DNA from: Arthrobacter sp. ERGS1:01 | Lineage (GTDB): Bacteria; Actinomycetota; Actinomycetes; Actinomycetales; Micrococcaceae | NCBI RefSeq assembly: GCF_001281315.1 | Contig: NZ_CP012479.1 | Location: 3,410,001 to 3,474,000, forward strand | Direction of reading: 5' to 3' | Length of the DNA: 64,000 nt | Shown: positions 34,030-42,507 of the stretch, piece after piece | Layout: every line of letters starts with the position of its first letter | Numbering within the stretch: position 1 is the first letter of the stretch | Position numbers and translations under genes: made by a program | Notes under the pieces: model-generated | Told to the model about the DNA's origin: nothing | The model's input: the letters and a program-made list of their open reading frames with translations, nothing else | The model's database searches: none

Positions 34030-35049
34030 TCAGGAACCGTTGCGCTCGGTGCGCAGCTTGCGCAGCCGGGAGCGGAGCTTCCCTTCACGGTTGGTGTCGT
34101 TGCCGACCGCCTTGGTCGCATCCACATAGGACTCGCCCAAGGATTGGAGCAGGAGGTCGTCTGCCACCCGAACCTGTCCCGGCGAGAACCTGTACCCCAT
34201 GACGCGGGAGACCTGGTCCGGGTCCACGGAGTTGAACCAGTCCTCGGCCTCGCTGACGGTGTTCACGCCGTTGGCCGCCAAAACGTCCACCATCCAGCCG
34301 TACTGGTTGGCCTTGCTGCTGCGGAAGGTGGGGAAGGCCCGTGCCAGCACGCCCCGGAGGGATCCGGCGTCGAGCCGCTGCGCCTCGGCGGCAGGTTCTA
34401 CGGCGCCCTCGGCCTGCAGGCGCTTGAGGATGTCGTTGATGTTCACGAATTGCTGGTCAGCCAGCTCAATCAGGGTGGAGGCCATGGTGAAGGCGCGGCT
34501 GATTTCCGCGTTGCCGCCGCTGGTGCCCTTGAAGCGGATGTCGTGTTCAAATTCGGCCCACGCATGTTGGAGCACCGTGCGGATCTGCACCTCGAAGCGC
34601 TGCCCCACCCATTCGCCGCAGCCGTTGGGCGGATTGCCGGCGGGCACTTCCAGTGTCAGGTGCCGGCCCGCGTAGCCAATGCCGCCGTTCTTGCGCATCA
34701 TGGCGGTCTTGTCTTCGTCATCGTGGCAGGTGAACTGGCTGGTCAGGGCGATGGCGACGGCGTCAATGTCGGTTTCCACGAACAAGATCACGCGGATGCC
34801 GATCAGGTCGTCCAGGTGGGTCAGGCCGCCGGGATACTTCAACTGGCCGTTGTCGCAACGCCGCCCGATCTTCTCGAGCGCAGACTTTTCGCTTTTGACC
34901 CGGTAGCGGACGTCGTGGTGGTTCAGGCCGTCGTCCTGGAGCCGGCCCACAATAGTGTTCCGGATCGACTCGGCGGCAGCCTTCAGTGCCACGGCCCGGT
35001 ACGGGACCGCCTCGGCTGCCGGTTGTGAGTTCCCGGCCAACTGGGTCAC
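34030..35049 (-). CDS. RelA/SpoT-domain protein (putative small alarmone synthetase)
   Basis: A 339-residue cytoplasmic protein with a stand-alone (p)ppGpp synthetase-like domain and no hydrolase or TGS domain. Synthetase landmarks are readable: YRVKSEKSALEKI (G-loop-like), LDDLIGIRVILFVETD, GGIGYAGRHLTLEV, and EVQIRTVLQHAWAEFEHD. The C-terminal ~130 residues (from about 205) are extra, helical and of unknown function. It starts at a GTG at 35049 with AGGGGG ten bases before it. It stands as a single gene between the ABC transporter and the cys operon. Whether it makes ppGpp, pGpp or another product cannot be told. Confidence 0.82.
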   Translation of the reverse strand: MTQLAGNSQPAAEAVPYRAVALKAAAESIRNTIVGRLQDDGLNHHDVRYRVKSEKSALEKIGRRCDNGQLKYPGGLTHLDDLIGIRVILFVETDIDAVAIALTSQFTCHDDEDKTAMMRKNGGIGYAGRHLTLEVPAGNPPNGCGEWVGQRFEVQIRTVLQHAWAEFEHDIRFKGTSGGNAEISRAFTMASTLIELADQQFVNINDILKRLQAEGAVEPAAEAQRLDAGSLRGVLARAFPTFRSSKANQYGWMVDVLAANGVNTVSEAEDWFNSVDPDQVSRVMGYRFSPGQVRVADDLLLQSLGESYVDATKAVGNDTNREGKLRSRLRKLRTERNGS

Positions 35050-35221
35050 GATTGCATTGCCCCCTTGTCACGGCGGGCCGCCCTTGCTGCAGCGCCGCAC
35101 CATGATGCGATTCTCCCACCTTCGGCGCACTTGTCCACCTCGGCGGCCCGGCTGCGCCGCTGCCGGACTGTTCCACGCCGGACTCGTGGCGGGTTTGGCG
35201 CACGACAGTGTTCGGCGCGAA

Positions 35222-35287
35222 AAAAGCCGGCGTTCGCGGTTAAGGACGGCGGTAGACCGCCGGCTTTAACCGCGAACGCCGGCTTTT
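35222..35287. terminator. Perfect 22-bp-arm bidirectional hairpin terminator
   Basis: Arms 35222-35243 and 35266-35287 are fully complementary. The loop itself folds (GGCGGT-AG-ACCGCC). A-tract and T-tract at the ends give a terminator for the minus-strand cys operon, whose last stop is at 35322. Confidence 0.85.
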
Positions 35288-35289
35288 CC

Positions 35290-35313
35290 GGTCTCGACAG
35301 GCTTGACCACCGA
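35290..35313. repeat. Dispersed 'VEPVET' repeat, single intergenic copy
   Basis: GGTCTCGACAGGCTTGACCA and the adjoining CCG match the dispersed repeat found at 30794, 38431 and 60061. It lies just downstream of cysN. Confidence 0.7.
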
Positions 35314-35321
35314 GCGGGGCG

Positions 35322-36713
35322 CTAGATCACGTAGCGCTCGTCCTCATGGTCGCCAGGGTGGTCCTTGACCAGGCCGGCGGCCAGCGTGTTGCCGTCCTGC
35401 GGATCGATCACCAGGAACGCGCCCGTACGGCGGTGCCGTGCGTAGTTCTCCACGGGCAGCGGGGACGCGAGGCGGATCTGGGCGGAGCCGATGTCGTTCA
35501 ATTCCAAGCCCGACGCCGGTTCCTCGGCGAACGTCGCCAGGTCCAGTTTGCCCGTCACGGCCCGGATCAGGCCCTGGACGGTCTTGCTGCCGTGCTTGAT
35601 CAGCACCTTGGAACCTTCGCGCAGCGGCTTGACGGACAGCCAGCACAGCTCCGCGTACACGTCCTGGCTGACCTCGCCGAACGTTCCGGTGGCGGCGATG
35701 ACGTCGCCGCGGGCAATGTCGATCTCCTCGCTCAAGCGCAGCGACACCGACTGCGGCGCCACGGCCTTCTCCAGTGAGCTCCCGGCAAAATCGATCCCGA
35801 CAACCGTCGCGGTCCGGCCTGACGGCAACACCGTGATCTCCTCCCCCACGGACACCGAGCCCGAGGCGACCTGCCCCGCATAGGCGCGGTAGTCACGGAA
35901 GGCGGCACCGGCGTCGTCGGCCAGGGCAAGCTCGGGAGCCAGCGCACCTTGCGGGCGGATCACCAGCTGCACCGGGAAGCGGAACGGCTCCAGGCCGCGC
36001 TCCAGCTCATCGGTGGTGGGCAGGGTTTCGAGGATGTCCAGCAGGCTGGGACCCGTGTACCAGGGGGTGTGGGCGGAGCGGTCCACCACGTTGTCACCCT
36101 CCAGCGCGGAAACGGGAACCACCAGGACGTCGGTGACGCCGATCTCCGCGGCGACCTTCTGCACGTCTGCCTCAATGGCGCGGAAGACGTCCTCGCTGAA
36201 GCCGACCAGGTCGATCTTGTTCACGGCGACCAGCACATTGGGCACCCGCAGCAGGCGCAGCACGGACAGGTGCCGGCGGGTCTGCTCGAGGACGCCCTTG
36301 CGGGCATCGATAAGGACGACGACGGCGTCCGCGGTGGACGCACCCGTCACGGTGTTCTTGGTGTACTGCACGTGCCCGGGGCAGTCCGCCAGGATGAAGC
36401 TGCGGCGGTCCGTGGCGAAGTAGCGGTACGCGACGTCGATCGTGATGCCCTGCTCGCGTTCGGCGCGCAGGCCGTCCGTCAGGAGCGCAAGGTCGATCTT
36501 TTGCGTGCTGCCGTTTTCCCCGCCGAAGCCGCGGTCCGCGGAGGTGCGGGTCACGGCGTCAAGCGTGTCCGCGAGGATGGCCTTGGAGTCGTGCAGCAGC
36601 CGGCCCACCAGGGTGGACTTGCCGTCGTCGACGGAACCGGCCGTGGCGAAGCGGAACAGGGTTCCGCCGGTGATTGAGCTTGTCGAAATCGGGTTCTCGG
36701 TGATGGTGCTCAT
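35322..36713 (-). CDS. cysN: Sulfate adenylyltransferase subunit 1 (GTPase)
   Basis: A 463-residue GTPase that drives ATP sulfurylase (APS formation) with CysD. GTPase motifs: P-loop GSVDDGKSTLVGRLLHD, DCPGHVQYTKN and VAVNKIDLVGF; EF-Tu-like domains follow. There is no APS kinase fusion. The first ~14 residues (NPISTSSITGG) are partly encoded by a dispersed-repeat copy at 36671-36692. The ATG overlaps the cysD stop by one base (TAATG). Last gene of the sir-cysH-cysD-cysN operon, followed by a strong terminator. Confidence 0.95.
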   Translation of the reverse strand: MSTITENPISTSSITGGTLFRFATAGSVDDGKSTLVGRLLHDSKAILADTLDAVTRTSADRGFGGENGSTQKIDLALLTDGLRAEREQGITIDVAYRYFATDRRSFILADCPGHVQYTKNTVTGASTADAVVVLIDARKGVLEQTRRHLSVLRLLRVPNVLVAVNKIDLVGFSEDVFRAIEADVQKVAAEIGVTDVLVVPVSALEGDNVVDRSAHTPWYTGPSLLDILETLPTTDELERGLEPFRFPVQLVIRPQGALAPELALADDAGAAFRDYRAYAGQVASGSVSVGEEITVLPSGRTATVVGIDFAGSSLEKAVAPQSVSLRLSEEIDIARGDVIAATGTFGEVSQDVYAELCWLSVKPLREGSKVLIKHGSKTVQGLIRAVTGKLDLATFAEEPASGLELNDIGSAQIRLASPLPVENYARHRRTGAFLVIDPQDGNTLAAGLVKDHPGDHEDERYVI

Positions 36714-37732
36714 TAGAAGTAGCCGTCTTTCTTGCGGTCTTCCATGGCTGCCTCGGAGATGCGGTCATCGGCCCGGGTGGCGCCACGTTCGGTCAGGGTG
36801 GAGGCGGCGACTTCGCGGACGACGTCGTGGACGGTGACGGCGTCGGAGGCCACGGCGCCGGTGCAGGACATGTCCCCCACCGTGCGGTAACGGACCTGCT
36901 TGACGACGACTTCCTCATCGGGGCGCGGTTCGGACACCGGACCCACTGCGCGCCACATGCCGTCGCGCTCGTAGACCTCGCGGTCGTGGGCGTAGTACAG
37001 GCCCGGCAGTTCGACGTTTTCGCGGGCAATGTAGCGCCAGATGTCCAGCTCGGTCCAGTTGCTGATGGGGAACGCCCGCACATGCTGGCCCACCGTGTGG
37101 CGGCCGTTGTACAGGTTCCACAATTCGGGGCGCTGGTTGCGCGGATCCCACTGGCCAAACTCGTCACGCAGGGACAGGATGCGCTCCTTGGCGCGGGCCT
37201 TGTCCTCGTCGCGGCGGCCGCCACCAAAGACGGCGTCGAACTTGTTCTTGGCAATGGCATCCAGCAACGGCACGGTCTGCAGCGGGTTGCGGGTGCCGTC
37301 GGCACGCTCGGCCAGCTCGCCACGGTCGATGAATTCCTGCACGGAGCCCACCTCCAGGCGCAGGCCCAGGCGCTCCACCGTGCGGTCGCGGAACTCGATG
37401 ACCTCCGGGAAGTTGTGACCGGTGTCCACGTGCAGCACCGGGAACGGCACCTTGCCCGGCCAGAACGCCTTGGTGGCCAGGTGCAGCATGACCACCGAAT
37501 CCTTGCCGCCGGAGAACAGCAGCGCCGGGCGTTCGAACTCGGCGACGACCTCGCGGATGATGTGGATGGCCTCGGATTCGAGCAGGTCGAGCGAGTTCAG
37601 CTCGGCGGTCTCGACGAGGGTCTCGACAGGGGTCTCGACATGGGGCCCCTGTCGCGAGGGGTCCCCGGCCGAGCTTGCGAGGTTGGGGAGCGACTGGGGA
37701 TCGACCACCGTTTCGGTAATTTGGGTGCTCAT
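36713..37732 (-). CDS. cysD: Sulfate adenylyltransferase subunit 2
   Basis: Catalytic subunit of ATP sulfurylase: sulfate plus ATP gives APS. PP-loop motif LFSGGKDSVVMLHLA and RRDEDKARAKERI are typical. The start at 37732 is chosen because its ATG overlaps the cysH stop as ATGA; five more residues would be possible upstream. From that start the protein has 339 residues, of which about 13-43 are unusual (NLASSAGDPSRQGPHVETPV and onward to VETLVETAEL). They derive from two dispersed repeats at 37608-37695 and interrupt the normally short N-terminus before the conserved LESEAIHIIREV. Confidence 0.94.
   Translation of the reverse strand: MSTQITETVVDPQSLPNLASSAGDPSRQGPHVETPVETLVETAELNSLDLLESEAIHIIREVVAEFERPALLFSGGKDSVVMLHLATKAFWPGKVPFPVLHVDTGHNFPEVIEFRDRTVERLGLRLEVGSVQEFIDRGELAERADGTRNPLQTVPLLDAIAKNKFDAVFGGGRRDEDKARAKERILSLRDEFGQWDPRNQRPELWNLYNGRHTVGQHVRAFPISNWTELDIWRYIARENVELPGLYYAHDREVYERDGMWRAVGPVSEPRPDEEVVVKQVRYRTVGDMSCTGAVASDAVTVHDVVREVAASTLTERGATRADDRISEAAMEDRKKDGYF
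37608..37695. repeat. Two dispersed repeat types inside the 5' part of cysD
   Basis: Bases 37608-37642 hold three GGTCTCGAC-type pieces of the 'VEPVET' repeat. Bases 37643-37695 hold a GC-rich repeat (GCGAGGGGTCCCCGGCCGAG, then TTGGGGAGCG) related to the sequence at 51214-51337. Both are translated in frame. Confidence 0.7.
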
Positions 37733-38547
37733 ACGTGTAGTCCGCATTCTGTCTTGGAGGATCCGGCCCAGCGTCCGGACCTGGGGTCGGCGCCGGGGGC
37801 CACTTTCTTGGTGCAGGGTGCGCAGCCGATGGACGGGTAGCCCTGGCTGAGGAGGGGATTGACGGGCAGCAGGTTGTCATCCGAGTAGGTGATCAGCTCG
37901 TCGTATGTCCAGGTCGCGACGGGGTTGACCTTGACCAGGCCGTTCTTCTCGTCCCAGGTGACCAGCGGCGTGTTGGTCCGGGTGGGGGCCTCGTCGCGGC
38001 GGACGCCGGTGAACCAGAGTTCGTAGCCCTTCAGCGAGCGGGTCAGCGGCTCCACCTTGCGCAGCGCGCAGCACTGGCCGGGGTCGCGGGCAAACAAATC
38101 CTTGCCCAGCAGCGAGTCCTGCTCGGCCACGGTGTTCAGCGGCAGCACGTCGACGACGTTCACCCGCAGGTTCTCGGCCACCGCATCCCGCGTCTCATAG
38201 GTTTCGGGGAAGTGGTAGCCGGTGTCCAGGAAGAGCACGTCGACGCCGGGAAGCTGGTCGGCGACGAGGGCCGGCAGCACGGCATCGGCCATGGAACAGG
38301 CGACGGCGGTTGCCCCGGTCGCGAAGTTCCGTGCCACCCAGGCGATCACGTCCTGCGCGGACGCGTCCCAAGCGAGTTCTGCGGCACCGGATTCGGCGAT
38401 GGCCTTGAGCTCTTCATGAGTGCGAAGCGGCGGTGATTGAGCTTGTCGAAATCCGGTCTCGACAGGCTCGACCACCGGGGTCTCGACAAGCTCAACCACC
38501 GGCTCGGTGGTCGAGCCTGTCGAGACCTCCTGGGGTGTCTTCGTCAT
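37729..38547 (-). CDS. cysH: Adenylyl-sulfate (APS) reductase
   Basis: Reduces APS to sulfite using thioredoxin; 272 residues. The iron-sulfur cysteine pairs QCCALRK and GCAPCTK mark an APS rather than PAPS reductase, and the catalytic C-terminal ECGLH is intact. FLDTGYHFPETYETRD and GVRRDEAPTRTNTP are family-typical. Residues ~9-38 (TGSTTEPVVELVETPVVEPV and on) are a translated dispersed-repeat insertion (38431-38527) before the normal domain. The ATG overlaps the sulfite reductase stop by four bases. Confidence 0.94.
   Translation of the reverse strand: MTKTPQEVSTGSTTEPVVELVETPVVEPVETGFRQAQSPPLRTHEELKAIAESGAAELAWDASAQDVIAWVARNFATGATAVACSMADAVLPALVADQLPGVDVLFLDTGYHFPETYETRDAVAENLRVNVVDVLPLNTVAEQDSLLGKDLFARDPGQCCALRKVEPLTRSLKGYELWFTGVRRDEAPTRTNTPLVTWDEKNGLVKVNPVATWTYDELITYSDDNLLPVNPLLSQGYPSIGCAPCTKKVAPGADPRSGRWAGSSKTECGLHV
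38431..38527. repeat. Four adjoining copies of the 'VEPVET' repeat inside cysH
   Basis: The stretch alternates orientation: TTGAGCTTGTCGAAATCC, GGTCTCGACAGGCTCGACCA, GGTCTCGACAAGCTCAACCA, then the inverted GGTGGTCGAGCCTGTCGAGA. All is read through by the CysH frame as TEPVVELVETPVVEPVET-like sequence. Confidence 0.85.
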
Positions 38548-40307
38548 TTCAACAGCTCCTCATCGACGCGGTGGGCGAATTCGGCAAACGTCTCGTCGGC
38601 GCTGCGGTGGGAGACGTAGCTTCGCACCACACGCTCCACGTAGTCGGGCAGTTCGGACGCGGTGACTTTCAGGCCGCGGATGGTCCGGCCCAGGCCGGCC
38701 TCCACCCGGTTGTCGGTGGCCAGCCCGCCGCCCAGGTGGACCTGGAAGCCCGGGGCCGTGCCGCCATCGTCCGTGGGAAGCATCATGCCCTTCAGGCCGA
38801 TGTCCGCGGTCTGGATGCGGGCGCAGGAGTTGGGGCAGCCGTTGATGTTCAGCGCGATCGGCTGGTTCAGCACGCCGGTGTCCACAAGGTCGGCCAGCCG
38901 GGTCTCCAACTCGGAGATGGCCGTCGCCGCGGTGTCCTTCGTGTTCACGATGGCCAGCTTGCAGTACTCGATGCCGGTGCAGGCGATCGTGGAGCGGCGG
39001 AACAGCGACGGGCGGGCGGACAGGCCCAGGCCGTCCAGCACGGTGATGAGCGGCTCCACCTGCTCCTTGGGCACGTCGAGGATGACGAGCTTCTGGTGCG
39101 GGGTGGTGCGCAGCCGGAACGAGCCGTGGGCTTCCAGGGCGTCGGCCAGGGCGGTCAGGGTGCTGCCGGAAACGCGGCCCACGGTGGGTGTGACGCCGAT
39201 GAAGAACTTGCCGTCCTTTTGCTCGTGCACGCCGATGTGGTCACCGGGGGACGTGGGCTTGGGGGCCGGTTCGCCGTCGGGCAGCTTGTGGCCCAGGTAC
39301 TCGTCCTCCAGGATTTGGCGGAACTTGGCGGGGCCCCAGTCGGCCAGCAGGAACTTCAGGCGGGCCTTGGTGCGCATGCGCCGGTAGCCGTAGTCGCGGA
39401 AGATGCTCGTGACGCCCAGCCACACCTCGGCGGCCACCTCGGGGCTGACGAATACGCCCAGGCGCTCGGCCAGGCGGGGATTCGTGGAAAGCCCGCCGCC
39501 AACCCAGAGGTCGTAACCGGCGCCCAGCTCGGGGTGGATCACGCCCACCAGGGCGAAGTCGTTGATCTCGTGGACCACGTCCTGGGACGGGTGGCCGGTG
39601 ATGGCGGTCTTGAACTTGCGCGGCAGGTTGGCCAGTTCGGGGTCGCCGATGAACCGGGCACTGACCTCCTTGATCAAGGGGGTGGGATCGATGATCTCGT
39701 CCTTGGCGATGCCGGCCACCGGGGAACCGAGGATTACGCGGGGCACGTCACCACAGGCCTCGGTGGTGGACAGGCCCGCAGCCTCGAGCCGGTTCCAGAT
39801 CTCCGGGACGTCCTCGACCCGCACCCAGTGCAGCTGGACGTTTTGGCGGTCCGTGAGGTCGGCGGTGTCGCGGCCAAAATCGGTGGAGATCTGGCCGATG
39901 ACGCGCAGCTGCTCGGTGGTCAGGGCGCCGCCGTCGATGCGGACGCGCAGCATGAAGTATTTGTCTTCAAGCTCGTGCGGTTCCAGCGTGGCCGTCTTGC
40001 CGCCGTCGATCCCCTGCTTGCGCTGGGTGTACAGCCCCCACCAGCGGAAGCGGCCGTGCAGATCGGTCTTGTCGATGCTGTCGAAACCGCCGTCGGCATA
40101 AATCGTCTCAATCCGCTCGCGGACACTCAGGCCGCCGTCTTCCTGCTTCCAGGTTTCGTTGGCGTTCAGCGGGGCGGTGCCGTCGATCTTCCACTGGCCG
40201 TGCGGCTTGGCCGCGGGCCGGGTGCGGGCCGGGCGGGCAGGTACGACGGCGGCGGGTACGGTGGCGTCCGCCTCTGCGGTTGCTCCGGCTAGAGCTGTCT
40301 GTGTCAT
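38544..40307 (-). CDS. sir: Ferredoxin-dependent sulfite (nitrite/sulfite) reductase
   Basis: Six-electron reduction of sulfite to sulfide with siroheme and a 4Fe-4S cluster, 587 residues. The cofactor cysteines are in ACTGIEYCKLAIVNTK and NGCPNSCAR; substrate-site RTKARLKFLL and RQNVQLHWVR are present. By sequence alone assimilatory nitrite reductase is possible, but it heads an operon with APS reductase and ATP sulfurylase, so sulfite is the likely substrate. A leaderless promoter lies directly upstream. Electrons probably come from ferredoxin reduced by the FprA at 27908-29386. Confidence 0.93.
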   Translation of the reverse strand: MTQTALAGATAEADATVPAAVVPARPARTRPAAKPHGQWKIDGTAPLNANETWKQEDGGLSVRERIETIYADGGFDSIDKTDLHGRFRWWGLYTQRKQGIDGGKTATLEPHELEDKYFMLRVRIDGGALTTEQLRVIGQISTDFGRDTADLTDRQNVQLHWVRVEDVPEIWNRLEAAGLSTTEACGDVPRVILGSPVAGIAKDEIIDPTPLIKEVSARFIGDPELANLPRKFKTAITGHPSQDVVHEINDFALVGVIHPELGAGYDLWVGGGLSTNPRLAERLGVFVSPEVAAEVWLGVTSIFRDYGYRRMRTKARLKFLLADWGPAKFRQILEDEYLGHKLPDGEPAPKPTSPGDHIGVHEQKDGKFFIGVTPTVGRVSGSTLTALADALEAHGSFRLRTTPHQKLVILDVPKEQVEPLITVLDGLGLSARPSLFRRSTIACTGIEYCKLAIVNTKDTAATAISELETRLADLVDTGVLNQPIALNINGCPNSCARIQTADIGLKGMMLPTDDGGTAPGFQVHLGGGLATDNRVEAGLGRTIRGLKVTASELPDYVERVVRSYVSHRSADETFAEFAHRVDEELLK

Positions 40308-40342
40308 GAATCGAGCGTAGGGTGCCGCCCACCCCCGGCCAA
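40308..40342 (-). promoter_or_regulatory. Leaderless promoter of the sir-cysHDN operon
   Basis: On the minus strand: -35 TTGGCC (40337-40342), a 17-base spacer, -10 TACGCT (40314-40319), then six bases to the ATG at 40307. There is no ribosome-binding site. The correct spacing and fit make this the best-supported leaderless promoter of the window. Confidence 0.7.
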
Positions 40343-40419
40343 TCGAAAATGCAACGCGCGTTCACCTAGGGCAACATTTCGTCACACATGCTTTTTGGCC
40401 GGATTTTGTGCTTTCGGGG

Positions 40420-41664
40420 CTACTTCTTGGCGGCCAGGATGGGGCCGGAGAACTCCCCGAAGGTGCCGCCGAGCCATTGCCTGCCGTCCATGAATACGGT
40501 GGGCGTGCCCGTCACCCCGTGCGCGAACGCCAGGCCCGAGGTGTAGTCCGAATACGGGTAATACGTTTCCGTGCCGAGGCAGTCGCTGATGTCCGCGGCG
40601 CCGGCAGCGGCGGCAAGGGCGGCCAGGGTGTCGTCGTCGAGCCCGTCACTGTTCTCGGCGGGCTGGTGGGCGAAGAGGGATTCGGCAAATGCCGTGTACT
40701 TGCCCGGGGAGGCATTCGCCACGCAGGCGGCCGCCATGGCGGCGCGGGAGGAGTAATAGGTGCCGTTGGAGGCCCTGTTCAGGTAGTCGAGCGGACGGTA
40801 CTCGACGGTGACCTTCCCTTCGTCCTGCCACTTCTTCAGGTCCGGGCCCACTTGTTTTTCAAACGCGGCGCAGTAGGGGCACATGAAGTCGAGGTAGACC
40901 ACCACCTGGACGGGTTGGCCCGTGGCCGAGGCCTGGATGCCAATGCTGTTCAGCCCGAAGGCCTTTTCCGGCTCGCCCTCGGGATCGGGCGGCAACTGGG
41001 AGTAGTCCACGGTCCGGGGACCGGGCGCCGGCGGCACCACGGCACCGTTCTTGCCGAAGGTGATGCCGCCGAAGCTGTTGGCGTTCTCCGGCACCGGACC
41101 CACATTCTGCACGGTGGTCGACCCGCCCTGCTGGACAAATCCGCTGGTCGTGGCAAAGCCGCCGATCAACCCGAGGACTATTGCGAGCACGACGAACAAC
41201 GCCGTCCCCACCGCGCCCACATAGCCAATGATGAGGCCCGCAATGGCCATGCCCCTGCCCTGTTCCCCTGTCCGCTTGATCTGGCCCAGCGCAATGTGGC
41301 CGGTGATGATGGCGGCGAGGCTGACGAAGAACGCCGACACCAGCGAAACGATGGCCAGGGTGTTGGTGCGATCGCTGTACGGGGCGGCGTTCGGGTACGG
41401 CGGTTGGTAGGCCTGGCCGTAGGGTGGCGGCTGCTGCCAGTACGACGGCGGCACCGGGGGTTGGTTCGGCGGCTGCCAGCCCTGCGGCCCGGCAGGTCCC
41501 GGAGGCAGTGGCGGCACGGGCTGCTGGCCCGGCGGCAACGGGGGAACCGCCGGCCCCGGCGGAACAGGGGGTTGCCAGCCTTGGGGTGCCGGCGGATTAA
41601 AGGGGTCGTGCTCCGGAACCTCGCCCACGGGTGGCCTTCCGCTAGTGCCTAATGTCCCTTCCAT
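40420..41664 (-). CDS. Membrane-anchored DsbA-like thioredoxin-fold protein with DUF4190 region
   Basis: A 414-residue protein. The N-terminal ~95 residues are rich in Pro, Gln and Gly. A DUF4190-like block with two hydrophobic segments follows (TLAIVSLVSAFFVSLAAIITGHIALGQIKR, given here as the span ~100-130, then MAIAGLIIGYVGAVGTALFVV). An extracellular thioredoxin-4/DsbA-like domain starts near residue 250, with the redox motif CPYC in YLDFMCPYCAAFEKQ and the cis-proline loop GVTGTPTVFMDGR. It probably forms or isomerises disulfides in exported proteins. Two further cysteines (ACVAN, DCLG) are typical of the family. It stands alone between sir and the chelatase gene. Confidence 0.85.
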   Translation of the reverse strand: MEGTLGTSGRPPVGEVPEHDPFNPPAPQGWQPPVPPGPAVPPLPPGQQPVPPLPPGPAGPQGWQPPNQPPVPPSYWQQPPPYGQAYQPPYPNAAPYSDRTNTLAIVSLVSAFFVSLAAIITGHIALGQIKRTGEQGRGMAIAGLIIGYVGAVGTALFVVLAIVLGLIGGFATTSGFVQQGGSTTVQNVGPVPENANSFGGITFGKNGAVVPPAPGPRTVDYSQLPPDPEGEPEKAFGLNSIGIQASATGQPVQVVVYLDFMCPYCAAFEKQVGPDLKKWQDEGKVTVEYRPLDYLNRASNGTYYSSRAAMAAACVANASPGKYTAFAESLFAHQPAENSDGLDDDTLAALAAAAGAADISDCLGTETYYPYSDYTSGLAFAHGVTGTPTVFMDGRQWLGGTFGEFSGPILAAKK

Positions 41665-41723
41665 CGTGCCAGAAAGGTGAGCCGCCCGTTGGCCACGGCC
41701 GGCGTGTCAGGCAGATCCGGACC

Positions 41724-42437
41724 TCAGGCGTGCCTGACCGCCGCATCAAAGTGTTCCAGTGCCAACTGCGCCACCAAGCGGGAGGACAGCAGGGGTGCGC
41801 TCACCAGATCGGCGCCCGCCGTGGCCAGCTGGTCGTGGAAGTACCCGGGCGCCAGCAGATAGGAGGCAATGGCCACCCCGGCGGCGCCACCGGCGCGCAA
41901 TCGCGCCACGGCGTCCGGCACGGATGGTTCGGCGCTGGCCCCATAGGCGGCCAGCACGCGTTGCGGCCGGCGGACGGCAAGATCGGCGGCGAGCACCTCG
42001 ATCTGTTCGGCGGCCTCGGGCCGCGAGGACCCCGCCGCCGCCAACACGATGCCCCAGTCCCTTGGCAGCTCCCCCAGCCGTTCATGCAGGAGTCCGGCCA
42101 GCCGCGGGTCCGGCCCCAACGGCGCCGCGGCCACCGAACCGGGCCTGGCCGCCACGGCCTCGGCAATGTCCACCTGCACGTGGTAGCCAACCGTGAGCAG
42201 CAATGGCACGACGACGACCGGCACCCCGGCGGGCACCGACGCCATGACGTCGGGCAGTGCCGGCTCCTGGACGTCCACATAGGCCTCAAGGACGGAAAGG
42301 CCGGGGCGAAGCGCCGCGATGTGGTCCCTGAGCTGGTTGATCAGCTCCCGCCCCCGGGCATTGTTGGTGCCGTGGGCGCAGGCCACCATGACGGTTTCCG
42401 GCGCACCCGGGTTGAACGATTCTTCTGCCAAGGCCAA
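41724..42437 (-). CDS. Sirohydrochlorin chelatase (CbiX/SirB family)
   Basis: About 237 residues. Two repeat halves of the CbiX fold are visible: VACAHGTNNARGRELINQL with the metal-site histidine, VVPLLLTVGYHVQVDI, then LAAAGSSRPEAAEQIEVLA and IASYLLAPGYFHDQL. It likely inserts iron into sirohydrochlorin to make siroheme for the sulfite reductase, completing the pathway begun by the CysG-like enzyme; cobalt insertion is a formal alternative. The start is set at a TTG at 42437 because GAAGAGGG precedes it and upstream sequence has no family similarity; a second TTG is two codons on. Confidence 0.86.
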   Translation of the reverse strand: MALAEESFNPGAPETVMVACAHGTNNARGRELINQLRDHIAALRPGLSVLEAYVDVQEPALPDVMASVPAGVPVVVVPLLLTVGYHVQVDIAEAVAARPGSVAAAPLGPDPRLAGLLHERLGELPRDWGIVLAAAGSSRPEAAEQIEVLAADLAVRRPQRVLAAYGASAEPSVPDAVARLRAGGAAGVAIASYLLAPGYFHDQLATAGADLVSAPLLSSRLVAQLALEHFDAAVRHA

Positions 42438-42507
42438 TGCCCTCTTCCTTCGGGATGTACGTCTGCGTCTAATGTACGGCGGTGTTTTGCTGCCAATGTA
42501 CGGCACG

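Noticed and set aside
38433-40292. 619-residue plus-strand frame opposite sir and cysH
   Set aside because: Sir and CysH carry intact cofactor and catalytic motifs on the minus strand; the opposite frame has no recognisable protein features.
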